Positions 47,038 to 55,047 of a stretch of 64,000 bases of DNA are shown one piece after another. Numbering within the stretch: the stretch's first letter is position 1; each line of letters begins with the position of its first letter. Under the pieces are notes generated by a model. The model searched no databases, had not been told where the DNA came from, and saw only the letters and a list, made by a program, of their open reading frames with translations. Origin of the DNA: Gandjariella thermophila (GTDB lineage Bacteria > Actinomycetota > Actinomycetes > Mycobacteriales > Pseudonocardiaceae); NCBI RefSeq assembly GCF_005405885.1, contig NZ_BJFL01000004.1:186001-250000 (forward strand). The letters are read 5' to 3'. The position numbers were made by a program, and so were the translations under genes.

Positions 47038-48201
47038 TCACGCTGTCGTTCGCGCTTGTTTGGTGATCCGCAGTGTGAGCCGGGCGATCTGCTGGCCTGC
47101 TGCTCCGTCGCCGTATGGCGACGGGATCGCGGCTACGGCAGCGAGCCGCACACCGGTCGCTGCAAGCTGGGCGCGTGCTGTCCCGGCGATCGCCTCCGGG
47201 GCGGGCACAAGCGTGGCGAACTCGGCGGCCTCGGGTCGTTCGGTAGATCGGCGCACCACGAGCAGCGGGCGCTTGAGCACCGTAACCTCCTCTTGGAGCC
47301 CGCCGGAGTCCGAGATGAGCAAGGCCGCGTGCTTGGCTATGGCGAGAAACCTGCGGTGCGGCATCGGATCGAGGACACGAAGCGGCGTCAGCAGGCTTGT
47401 GCACCCTGCTGTCCGCACCGCGTTCACCGTTCGTGGATGGATGGGCAGCATCACTGGCCACCCCTCCCGAGCAATCTCGGCGAACGCTTCCAGAATTGCC
47501 CGGAGGGTTTCGTGGTTGTCGGTGTTCTCCGGTCGGTGGATGGTGGCAAGCACGTAGTGGTCTGGCTGCACGCCGAGTTCGGCGAGGACTCTGCGTCGCT
47601 CCGCGAGCTCGGGTAGTTGGCTTCGCACCGCCTCCACCACGGTATTGCCGGTGACCACGATGCGCTCGCTCGGTATCCCTTCGCGCCGCATGTTGTCGGC
47701 GCTGATGGAGGTAGGGGCACAGAGCAGGTCGCCTAGGTGGTCGGTGATCACCCGGTTGTGTTCCTCGGGCATCCGCCGATCGAAACTGCGAAGACCGGCC
47801 TCCACGTGCACCAGCGGGATTGCGTGAGCGTTCGCGGCGAGCGCTCCGGCGACAGTCGAGTTCGTATCGCCCTGGACGACGACTGCCGAGGGACGACGGA
47901 GCCGGAACACGCGATCGAGCGCGTGGACCGCTGCTCCAATCTGTGAGCCTCGCGGCGAGCCACCGATAGCGAGCCGGACGGCAGGTTCCGGTAGGCCGTA
48001 CTCGGCGAAAAGTCCACCACTCACCCCGGGCGCGAAGTGCTGCCCGGTGTGAATGACCTGCGCGGCGTCACCTAGGTGCCACACCACCGGCGCTAACTTG
48101 ATGATCTCCGGCCGGGTCCCGAGCACGATCGCCACCGCTCCCGGCCGAAACCGGGTTCCGGTGTGCGGCGTCTCGCTTCCGCTGTTGGCTAACTGCACCA
48201 T
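47038..48201 (-). CDS. wecB: UDP-N-acetylglucosamine 2-epimerase (non-hydrolysing)
   Basis: The 387-residue GT-B-fold epimerase contains VLGTRPEIIKLAPVVWHL, VVQGDTNSTVAGALAA, VHVEAGLRSFDRRMPEEHNR, TIHRPENTDN and LISDSGGLQEE, the full set of family motifs. It converts UDP-GlcNAc to UDP-ManNAc, or a related NDP-sugar in specialised pathways. The ATG at 48201 lies 4 bp after the NUDIX stop; the longer frame to 48255 would overlap that gene. It is the last gene of the leftward islet operon, and together with the nucleotidyltransferase it suggests an activated sugar or sugar-like intermediate. Confidence 0.9.
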   Translation of the reverse strand: MVQLANSGSETPHTGTRFRPGAVAIVLGTRPEIIKLAPVVWHLGDAAQVIHTGQHFAPGVSGGLFAEYGLPEPAVRLAIGGSPRGSQIGAAVHALDRVFRLRRPSAVVVQGDTNSTVAGALAANAHAIPLVHVEAGLRSFDRRMPEEHNRVITDHLGDLLCAPTSISADNMRREGIPSERIVVTGNTVVEAVRSQLPELAERRRVLAELGVQPDHYVLATIHRPENTDNHETLRAILEAFAEIAREGWPVMLPIHPRTVNAVRTAGCTSLLTPLRVLDPMPHRRFLAIAKHAALLISDSGGLQEEVTVLKRPLLVVRRSTERPEAAEFATLVPAPEAIAGTARAQLAATGVRLAAVAAIPSPYGDGAAGQQIARLTLRITKQARTTA

Positions 48202-48205
48202 CGGG

Positions 48206-48868
48206 TCACCAGAACAGGTGCTCTCGTTCCCCGGAGCGGTAGCGCCGGGCGGCAACGAAGATCCGGATGTAGAGCTGATCGAGCTTCAGGTAGTTCGGGA
48301 TCAGGTCCGAGCGGCCGAGGGTGGCTTCGGTATATGCCATCCCCTCTGGGCTGCGGGTGGCGTAGCGGGCGGGGGCGTCGTCGCGGACGCCGTCCGCCAT
48401 CTCGATGGCGTGGTCGAGATCCAGCTCGACAAGGCCGCTGACCTCAGCGTCGGCCAGTGGAATCGCCTCCAGCTCGAGGTCCAAGGGCAGGAGGTGCCAG
48501 TGCTGGAACTCCCGCTCGATGTAGTCCGCGGCGAGCGTGACCGCAGTCTGCCGCAGCCCGATCGGGTGGAGATCGGCGTAGGCGACTGGCAAGCCCAGTT
48601 CCTCGTGCACCTCGCGCACGCCGTCCGGGATCATCTCCCCGGCTTGGTAGTGGCCGCCGACGGTGATGTCGGCGTAGTCGGGTCGGTCGAAGCTGTACCG
48701 CCCCGGTGCCTTCTTCTGGAGCAGGACCCGGCGGGCGATCGGGTTGAACGCCAGGCAGGAGAAGGTGCGGTGCCAGAGGCCCTGGACGTGCGCAGCCTTC
48801 TTGTCCTCCACTCCGACGTGCTCATACCGATCATTGAAGATGTCGATCAGTTTCACGTCTGTCCTCAC
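48206..48868 (-). CDS. NUDIX hydrolase of the YfcD/IDI-like group
   Basis: The 220-residue protein has a NUDIX box with core GEMIPDGVREVHEELGL, retaining the REVHEE metal-binding residues. The N-terminus (KLIDIFNDRYEHVGVEDK and HRTFSCLAFNPIA) resembles the YfcD/isopentenyl-diphosphate isomerase-like NUDIX branch. It probably cleaves a nucleoside diphosphate-X or another pyrophosphate made in this operon. The GTG start overlaps the nucleotidyltransferase stop as GTGA; a second GTG at 48856 is possible. Substrate unknown. Confidence 0.82.
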   Translation of the reverse strand: MRTDVKLIDIFNDRYEHVGVEDKKAAHVQGLWHRTFSCLAFNPIARRVLLQKKAPGRYSFDRPDYADITVGGHYQAGEMIPDGVREVHEELGLPVAYADLHPIGLRQTAVTLAADYIEREFQHWHLLPLDLELEAIPLADAEVSGLVELDLDHAIEMADGVRDDAPARYATRSPEGMAYTEATLGRSDLIPNYLKLDQLYIRIFVAARRYRSGEREHLFW

Positions 48869-49641
48869 CGGTCGGTGGCGGGCTCAGTCTGGAGCCGCCA
48901 GTAGGTACGAAGGGCGTCCAGATAGCGGCGCGGATCGCCGACAGTGATCCAGTGTCCCGTGATCCGGTGGACCCGGACGTCAGCCCGCTCCGCGAGTCGG
49001 CCGACCGCGACACCGAGGTCGACTTCACCACGCGCGAGATCGGTAGGCCGGAGCATGTCGAAGATCGACGGCCGCAGGATCAGCCGGGACACCACGGCCA
49101 GCGGCTCGCGAACCGTCGCCGGATCAGGCCGCTGTCGAATGCCGGTTACCCTGCTCGGGTCGCCCGGGGCGACGTCGACCACGCCGAAGGAGCCGACGTC
49201 CTCGCGATTGATGACCTGCGCGGCGATCACCGCTTCTGCGTCGGTCACCGCCAACTCGTACATCGCGGCTAGGTCCGCGCCACCCAGGACGACGTCATCC
49301 CCGAATGCGACGCCGAACAGCTCGTGACGCTGGAGCTGTTCCCGAATGGTCAGTAGCGGCGTCCCATTGCCGTAGCCGTGACCGAGGTCTTCGGCTACCG
49401 CGTCGACCGGTCGGCCTTTCTGCCGGAGTACCTCGACGTAGGCCGGAACCACGGTGTCGTCTGGTCGCGTGGCGACGAGTACCCGCGTCGCGCCGGCCCG
49501 GAGGCACTCGTCGATCACGTGTTCAACGGCTGGTGTGTCGCCGAGCGGAAGCATCTCCTTCGGTACGACCGTGCTGAACGGCCGGAAGCGGGTTGCCTGC
49601 CCAGCGGCCGTAACGACAGCCGTCCACCCTCGCCGCGTCAT
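48865..49641 (-). CDS. Sugar-phosphate nucleotidyltransferase (GalU/RmlA-like)
   Basis: The 258-residue protein starts MTRRGWTAVVTAAGQATRFR, followed by the pyrophosphorylase motif PFSTVVPKEMLPLGDTPAVE. Later GVAFGDDVVLG supplies the metal-binding Asp region and VGDPRRYLDAL the C-terminal family motif. It would join a nucleotide to a sugar or polyol phosphate. The first motif reads AGQATRF rather than AGLGTRF, a minor departure. Its start lies within the frameshifted end of the HprK-like gene, and its stop overlaps the NUDIX start. It may make the NDP-sugar that the epimerase uses. Confidence 0.85.
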   Translation of the reverse strand: MTRRGWTAVVTAAGQATRFRPFSTVVPKEMLPLGDTPAVEHVIDECLRAGATRVLVATRPDDTVVPAYVEVLRQKGRPVDAVAEDLGHGYGNGTPLLTIREQLQRHELFGVAFGDDVVLGGADLAAMYELAVTDAEAVIAAQVINREDVGSFGVVDVAPGDPSRVTGIRQRPDPATVREPLAVVSRLILRPSIFDMLRPTDLARGEVDLGVAVGRLAERADVRVHRITGHWITVGDPRRYLDALRTYWRLQTEPATDR

Positions 49642-50762
49642 TGGAACCCCGTCCCAGGATGTCGAGGAGCGTCCGATCCAGATGCCTGATCGCGTTACGG
49701 ACCCCGAAGTGGACCTCCACGCACGGCACGGTGTGAGCGATGTGATCAACTGCCGCGCTGGCTTGCTGCCGGAGCAGCGCGTCGAACCGCTGACGCGGCA
49801 CACCCATGGGCGGACCCAGAACTCATCACGAGGGGTGAAGCAGCTTGCGGCGAGCACGTCACGTGCCTCGGCCGTGGAGAGTCGGCGCGCGGTCGCCGGG
49901 TCGGCGTTGTCGAAGAGCCGGGGCAGGAGCACCAGCCCGAGCGTGGAGGCAGGCGCAAGCCCGGCCCCGAAGGCGGAGGCGAACCTTCGGGGGCTGAACG
50001 GGTGCTTGGCCGTGGAGCCGAATTCTGCGCCCAGCCCGGCGGCCCATACACCGTCGCTCTCTGCCGCCTGCCGTAGCTCGGGGAATGCCTGGCGGTGCCG
50101 AGAGCGGTCGGCACCGGCAGTGGTACGGCGACCATGCGATTGCCGAGGACGATGAGCCGGTCGTTCGATAAGAGCGCGGTGTCCATCGACCGCAGGAGGA
50201 ATGCCAGGGTGGTCGTTTTTCCCGCCGCACGCGGGCCGCAGATCATCACGCCGGTACCACCAACGTCGACACCGGCTGCGTGGAAGATCGTCCCGCCGGC
50301 ATCTTCGTAGGTACGCAACATCGCTTCACGGATCAAGCGGAGCGGGTACCGGTGCCCGCGTGCTGACGCGCTGTGGAGGAACAGCTCGATGCTCGGTCCG
50401 CTCGCGGCGACGGCGTAGGCGCCGGCTTGGTGCTCCAGGCTGTCGACCGCGACGACGTAGCAGCGTCGGCCCGAGGACTGATGGGCTTCCAGAAGCACCA
50501 GGCCGGGGATCGGCTCGACATGGCCCACCGTGGTGTGCTGCACGACTTCCCGCATCACCCGCCGAAACGCGAGATCGTCGACATGCACGGTGAGGGTGAA
50601 CCGGCCGAGGTCCAGTTCGCCAGGTGGGCTGATAAGGAACTCGGCGAGCCGCGCGCGTTGGACCTTCGCCCAGGTTTCCGGTGCGCTCACTCCGAACACC
50701 ACGTCCCCGGCGTGGCACTCCCAATCCGACAGCGCGGCCGAGGTTTCGGTCGCTGCGCTCAT
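49640..50762 (-). pseudogene. HPr kinase-like (HprK-fold) gene with two apparent frameshifts
   Basis: From the ATG at 50762 the first 224 codons are coherent and include the Walker A motif CGPRAAGKTTTL at about residues 176-183 and the HprK-like ALLSNDRLIVL. Near 50092 sense continues in another frame (QAFPELRQAAESDGVWAAGL onward, through LVLLPRLFDNADPATARRL). Near 49802 it shifts again to VPRQRFDALLRQQASAAVDH and ends with RNAIRHLDRTLLDILGR. Each step fits loss of one base. Uncorrected, translation would end at 49746 after about 115 nonsense residues. Either a recent pseudogene or two assembly errors. HprK-fold kinases phosphorylate proteins or peptide tails; the target here is unknown. Confidence 0.75.
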
Positions 50763-51562
50763 CGCACGCCGAGCCCCCTCAACGCTTCCCGGACCTGTTC
50801 GACGCGACGAGCGCGCCGCTGCTCGTCCAGCTCTCGGAACGCCCGAACGGAGGTCAACACGAAGAACGACCGCACCGGATCGGCGGGTAGCTCGCCCGCG
50901 AGTGCACGCAGTGCCAGCGTGGCGCGCGACCGAAACCACACTTCAGCCAGTGGCCCGTCCGGGTACCCGCTCACCGGTGGCGACAGGTCTCGCCCTACCG
51001 CGACGAACTGCCGGGCTGCGGCCGGGTCGGCGGCGCGCAACAGGGCACGGGCGGCGTATCCAACGAGGGCCGCGAGGATGATCTCGGTGTCGAAGCACAG
51101 TGCGGCGAACAGCACCTCGAAGAGGTTCGTCGGCTGCTGGCGAAGGCTGGGGATCAGCGGAGGAAGCACGTCCACCAGCACAGGCCGCCCTTCCACCACA
51201 CAGAAGTTGGCGAGGTTCGTGTCGATCCGGGCGTCAGTGGCGGCGAGGTCGCACACCCACCGACCGATCTCCCGGACCGAGTTGACGAACAGCTCAGGTA
51301 CCGACTCGACCGCGTTCAGCAGGCCGGGGCCGAAGACCCACCGGTGCCGCACCGCGAGCGGCTCGTCACTGATCACTGTCAGTTCCATAGGGAGCCGGAC
51401 GCCGACCGCCGCGATGGTATCGAGGTAGTTCTCCGTGACGGTTCGGCCAGCGGTGAGCGTCGCGCCAAGGAGCCGAGCGCTGGCCGGGTGCTGCACGTCG
51501 AGCAACTTCACCACCTGGTCCCCGTCCCGGTGGTGCGTGGTGAACTCGCCCTGGTGGTTCAC
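50759..51562 (-). CDS. DUF6206-like protein with an aminoglycoside-phosphotransferase-type kinase signature
   Basis: The 267-residue protein starts at a GTG overlapping the preceding stop (GTGA), and its stop overlaps the HprK-like start (ATGA). The segment TDARIDTNLANFCVVEGRPV then LVDVLPPLIP resembles a phosphotransferase catalytic loop (D-x4-N-F) plus a metal-binding Asp, but the usual HGD is not present and no clear P-loop exists. Family wording (LPMELTVISDEPLAVRHRWV) recalls DUF6206. It may be a divergent small-molecule kinase supplying the phosphate for the nucleotidyltransferase; this is inference. Confidence 0.65.
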   Translation of the reverse strand: MNHQGEFTTHHRDGDQVVKLLDVQHPASARLLGATLTAGRTVTENYLDTIAAVGVRLPMELTVISDEPLAVRHRWVFGPGLLNAVESVPELFVNSVREIGRWVCDLAATDARIDTNLANFCVVEGRPVLVDVLPPLIPSLRQQPTNLFEVLFAALCFDTEIILAALVGYAARALLRAADPAAARQFVAVGRDLSPPVSGYPDGPLAEVWFRSRATLALRALAGELPADPVRSFFVLTSVRAFRELDEQRRARRVEQVREALRGLGVR

Positions 51563-52116
51563 GGTGCATCACTCCTGGAGTCGAGGAACTCATCGGCGTC
51601 CGCGGCCATCGCTCGGAACTCGGCGCGCAGATCCAGGCCGAGCCGCCGGGCGAATGCTTCGCAGGCGGTCAACATGGCAGAGCCGGCCTCGGCGACCGAC
51701 GGTGGCGAACCGGTAGGGCGATGCCGGTAGCCCTGGGAGACGAGCCCGGCCTCGGCAACCCACCCGGCAGTCACCAGCAGTCGGAGAAAGGCTTCGATCT
51801 GGTCGCCTTGGGAGGTCTCGGCGCGTTGCTCGGGTGCCGGTTCGCTGCCGGCGAGCACGCTTGCGCTCAGGCCTGCCAGCACCACGTCGGCCAACTCGTC
51901 GCCGATGTCGCTGATCGGCCGGTCGGGGTCTTCGAGGTCGGACACGTCGGTTCCGCGCTGCCGCAGCAGGCACAGCGCAAGGTGACCCAGTTGGACGGCC
52001 AGTTCTGCACCGGCCGTTGCCGCGTCCCAGGCACGCGGCGCCGTGGTGGCGAATCGGCCGCGCAGCCTGCGCACCTCACTGAGCAACTCCTGTACGGCTT
52101 CCGGTTGCACAGCCAT
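51559..52116 (-). CDS. MazG-like all-alpha protein
   Basis: The 185-residue helical protein contains AELAVQLGHLALCLLRQRG, then DIGDELADVVLAGLSAS. The spacing and ELAD motif resemble the EXXE...EXXD metal site of MazG-type NTP pyrophosphatases, though the first glutamate pair is reduced. The C-terminal 60 residues (PPSVAEAGSAMLTACEAFAR onward) look like an added helical domain. The start overlaps the radical SAM stop by one base (TGATG). It may hydrolyse a nucleotide by-product or bind an NTP. The assignment is tentative. Confidence 0.6.
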   Translation of the reverse strand: MAVQPEAVQELLSEVRRLRGRFATTAPRAWDAATAGAELAVQLGHLALCLLRQRGTDVSDLEDPDRPISDIGDELADVVLAGLSASVLAGSEPAPEQRAETSQGDQIEAFLRLLVTAGWVAEAGLVSQGYRHRPTGSPPSVAEAGSAMLTACEAFARRLGLDLRAEFRAMAADADEFLDSRSDAP

Positions 52117-53285
52117 CACCCGAGCACCAGCGGCACCGCACCGGCCGTGCCGCTGCTCCAGTAGGCGTCCGCGTCCTGCCGTGCCGCCTTGACCCGAACG
52201 CCGAGGTCCTGAGTCAGTGCGGCGGTGATGCTGGTCGCCACTGCGGCATGGATCACGAGTTCCTGTCCGTCCGCGGTGAGCGAGAAGCGCACACCGGCCA
52301 GGCCCCGCTGCTCCAGGGCAGCCCTGACCTGTTCCGCTCCTGGTGATGCTCGGTGCATGGCCGCGACGGTGCACCGATTCCGCTGCGCGGTAGGACAGTT
52401 GTTGCGCGTTCGGCACGTCGTGCTGCGGAAGACGCCGAACCGGTCCGCCTGGGCGAACACGTAGGCCAGCGCGCACGAGTTCGTGTGAAACAGCGGATAG
52501 CCCGGGTACTGCTGCCACGTCCGGTGGATGAAGTCCCAGAACGGGCGCGGATAGACGCCCTCAGCCTCGGCGACGCCCGGCGTTTCGGCCAGCTCGGGCC
52601 ACACCTCGGCCAGGCGAGCGACCGGCGCACGTTCGACCTTGAGGCCGGCGGCGACAGTGCACCGCGCGAAGCGGGACGCCAAGGCGATGACCCGCTCCAT
52701 CTTCTCGGGGTTTGCCGACTCGGGGAACGCAGGTCGCCAGTAATGGACGACAGGGATGTCGGCCTCCGCGAGTCGCGGGAAGTTGTCGGCGATGGCCTCA
52801 TGCCGGATACCCCGCTCGATGTCACGACCCAGCCCGGAGTAGCTCAGGTACACGATCACGCGCAGACCAAGTCGCCGAGCCGCCGCGATGGTCTCCACCG
52901 TTTCGTCTGGTACGTGGCATTTGGTGATCAGCACGAGCGGGTTAGTGAACTGCCGATCAGCAAGCACGCCAAGTAACTCAGCCAGGTGCGCGCGGGAAGC
53001 CGGCAGCGCCATCACATCGGTCCAGGTGTAGAGCGCGACGGGACGCGACGGCTCGTAGAACTGCGAGGCCGTCAGCAGGTTCACCGTCTCGACTGGCGTG
53101 GCGAACTGCTCGGATCGCACCGCAGTCTGGCCGCGCTCGTTCAGGAAGCAGTGCACACACGCCATCGGGCATCCCTGGACGGGGTTCACTGCGATCCAGG
53201 TTGCGTGCTGGTCAACGATCGGCGTGCGGGTTCGGGGTGGTCGCGGTCGGCTGCCGCTTCTGGCGTCGCGGACCTGGCTGCTCAT
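52116..53285 (-). CDS. Radical SAM protein with extra C-terminal cysteines
   Basis: The 389-residue protein has the canonical 4Fe-4S motif CPMACVHC (C39, C43, C46). A TIM-barrel-like stretch follows (PVALYTWTDVMALPASRAHL, PLVLITKCHVPDETVE, GLRVIVYLSYSGLGRD). Near the C-terminus C271, C291, C297 and C305 could bind an auxiliary cluster. There is no RRE-like domain and no small precursor peptide beside it, so a RiPP role is not supported. It is the first gene of the leftward operon and divergent from the HTH gene, so it may carry out the defining chemistry of this islet. The ATG at 53285 is the likely start. Confidence 0.88.
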   Translation of the reverse strand: MSSQVRDARSGSRPRPPRTRTPIVDQHATWIAVNPVQGCPMACVHCFLNERGQTAVRSEQFATPVETVNLLTASQFYEPSRPVALYTWTDVMALPASRAHLAELLGVLADRQFTNPLVLITKCHVPDETVETIAAARRLGLRVIVYLSYSGLGRDIERGIRHEAIADNFPRLAEADIPVVHYWRPAFPESANPEKMERVIALASRFARCTVAAGLKVERAPVARLAEVWPELAETPGVAEAEGVYPRPFWDFIHRTWQQYPGYPLFHTNSCALAYVFAQADRFGVFRSTTCRTRNNCPTAQRNRCTVAAMHRASPGAEQVRAALEQRGLAGVRFSLTADGQELVIHAAVATSITAALTQDLGVRVKAARQDADAYWSSGTAGAVPLVLG

Positions 53286-53449
53286 GCTCGCCCTCCTCGC
53301 CGCTGGTGAGTGCGGCGGGGCGAGGGAGTCGGGGTCAGCTTCCGCCCCGCCGCGCTCTTAGCACACCGCGACCCGGCGAACACGCACAGGTGGTGAAGGC
53401 GTCAACACTGTCAACTCGGCACCGAACGGCGGATGACCGGTCCGAGGAT

Positions 53450-53462
53450 GTCCTGTTAGGAC
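53450..53462. promoter_or_regulatory. Operator-like palindrome GTCCT-GTT-AGGAC
   Basis: Perfect 5-bp arms flank a 3-bp centre, 30 bp before the HTH gene start and in the 207-bp divergent gap shared with the radical SAM operon. Its position between both promoters makes it a good candidate for binding by the adjacent HTH protein, or for overlap with a promoter element of the rightward genes. Confidence 0.5.
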
Positions 53463-53492
53463 CGATATGGACGCAAGAAAGTGAGGCGGCGC

Positions 53493-53891
53493 ATGGCATC
53501 CGAGCAGCCGAACGAGGTACTCGCTTCCCTACTGGCAGAGCTCGGGTGGTCTCCCCGTGCGCTGGCACGCCGCATCAATCGGGTGTTCGGCCCCGGTACC
53601 GTCGCCGACACCGCGCCATACCACTGGCGCGATGACGGGCGGGTACCACGGCCCCCACTACCAGCGTTAACCGCCTGGGTCCTGTCCCGTGAACTCGGAC
53701 GCCCCATCACCGTGGCCGAGCTGTGGCAAGGCCAGGCGGCCGACTCGCCGCTCACCATGCCTGCCGATGTCGAGATGTCCCTTCCCTGGTCGCGCTCCGG
53801 GGCGCTGGGGATCATCGACGACTGGGTGGTCTCCGGTGACTTCCTGCCCGCGCTCGACGCGATACTGGCCGCGCCGCCGACATCCACCTGA
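53493..53891 (+). CDS. Short HTH-type regulator-like protein
   Basis: The 132-residue protein has an N-terminal helix-turn-helix-like segment (LLAELGWSPRALARRINRVF) followed by HWRDDGRVPRPPLPALTAWV. This resembles the first domain of long Streptomyces regulators with TPR tails, but the protein ends after about 130 residues. The ATG at 53493 follows GAGG; a GTG at 53481 is an alternative. It lies next to the palindrome at 53450 and 38 bp before the D-amino-acid oxidase-like gene. It probably controls both divergent units. Confidence 0.65.
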   Translation: MASEQPNEVLASLLAELGWSPRALARRINRVFGPGTVADTAPYHWRDDGRVPRPPLPALTAWVLSRELGRPITVAELWQGQAADSPLTMPADVEMSLPWSRSGALGIIDDWVVSGDFLPALDAILAAPPTST

Positions 53892-53929
53892 CGTGCCGCG
53901 CGCAGTCCCGCCGGGGATATGGTCACCGT

Positions 53930-54883
53930 GTGGACGTGCTCGTGCTGGGCGGCGGCGTCATCGGCCTTACCGTCGCAGTGGCCTTGGCGGAAGCCGGGCA
54001 CGCCGTGCTGGTGCGCGCCGCCGAACCACCGCACGCCACCACCTCGGCCGCAGCCGGCGCACTGTGGGGACCGTGGCTGGCCCAGCCGCGCGCCCGGGTG
54101 CTCCGCTGGGCAGAACGCAGCCTGAGCGCGCTCACCGAACTGGCCGCACATCCTGACACCGGCGTGCACCTCGCCTCCGGCAAGGGCGTGTCTGCCGTCA
54201 AGCACGAGCCGCCGGAGTGGTTCCGCCTGCTGCCGGACGCCAGACCGTGCACCGCCGACGACTTGCCTGCTGGACATCTCCACGGCATCCGGTATACGGC
54301 TCCACTGGTCAACATGCCCGTCCACCTGGCCTACCTGGTAGACCGCCTTCGCTCGGCCGGTGGCGCTGTGGAGATCGGCGCGGTGACAACTCTTGACCAA
54401 GCCGCTGAGTCTGCGCCCATCGTGGTGAACTGCACCGGGCTCGGTGCGCGGGTGCTCGTCGGTGACCGCCAGCTCTACCCGGTGCGCGGGCAACAGGTCG
54501 TGGTCACCAATCCGGGCATCGACGAGTTCCTGGAAGTGGATACGGGCGACTCGACCGACCTGATCGCAATTTACCCACACGGTGATCACGCTATTCTCGG
54601 CGGAACCGCGCAGCCTTATTCATGGCAGCGCGAGGCGGACAAGGCCACGACAAAATCGATCCTCCTGCGCTGTATAGTGCTCCAACCGAAATTGAAAGCA
54701 GCTGAGATTATCGGCGAGCGCGTCGGCCTACGACCCACCCGCCCAACCGTACGACTTGAGGAGCAACGCGGCCCAGGAAACACCCGGATCATCCACAACT
54801 ACGGGCATGGTGGAGCAGGTATAAGTCTTTCCTGGGGATGCGCCGAAGAAGTACTCACACTGATCGATTCTGGAGCGCAGTGA
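53930..54883 (+). CDS. D-amino-acid oxidase-like FAD-dependent oxidoreductase
   Basis: The 317-residue protein begins at a GTG with the FAD motif MDVLVLGGGVIGLTVAVALA. DAAO family markers follow: TTSAAAGALWGPW, GIRYTAPLVNMPVHLAYLVD, VVNCTGLGA and the C-terminal HNYGHGGAGISLSWG. The carboxylate-binding arginine is expected in GLRPTRPTVRLE. It would deaminate a D-amino acid or a similar amine with O2, giving peroxide. G+C falls in its second half. The stop is at the point where the neighbouring hepT gene is cut, so this gene forms the right border of the islet. Confidence 0.88.
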   Translation: MDVLVLGGGVIGLTVAVALAEAGHAVLVRAAEPPHATTSAAAGALWGPWLAQPRARVLRWAERSLSALTELAAHPDTGVHLASGKGVSAVKHEPPEWFRLLPDARPCTADDLPAGHLHGIRYTAPLVNMPVHLAYLVDRLRSAGGAVEIGAVTTLDQAAESAPIVVNCTGLGARVLVGDRQLYPVRGQQVVVTNPGIDEFLEVDTGDSTDLIAIYPHGDHAILGGTAQPYSWQREADKATTKSILLRCIVLQPKLKAAEIIGERVGLRPTRPTVRLEEQRGPGNTRIIHNYGHGGAGISLSWGCAEEVLTLIDSGAQ

Positions 54884-55047
54884 GCTAACTTCGCTGCCTC
54901 GCCCACAACGGCAAGGTTCCGGAGAACGGCTTCGAACGCCATCTCCGACACGGTCTCGTCCTCGGATTCGATATGCGCACGGAACCGCATACAACGATGG
55001 AGCGCGACCAGCATGTTCCGAAGGCGTTGGATGTCGCTCCTGCTCAC
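54799..55047 (-). pseudogene. Truncated HepT-like toxin gene
   Basis: The first 58 or so residues (MSRSDIQRLRNMLVALHRCM through LRNLAVVGEAAKLAHC) match the N-terminal half of HepT (DUF86) proteins, whose usual length is about 110. The rest reads ESISVSTSSAHPQERLIPAP and is just the antisense of the oxidase gene 3' end. The catalytic RX4HXY motif of HepT is therefore missing. The break at about 54880 coincides with the oxidase stop codon, suggesting that insertion of the islet truncated hepT. Its ATG overlaps the MNT stop as expected for the intact pair. Confidence 0.75.

Noticed and set aside
52116-53492. RiPP biosynthetic cluster around the radical SAM gene
   Set aside because: No precursor-like small gene, RRE domain, peptidase or ABC exporter is visible; the short frames here are antisense or out of frame.
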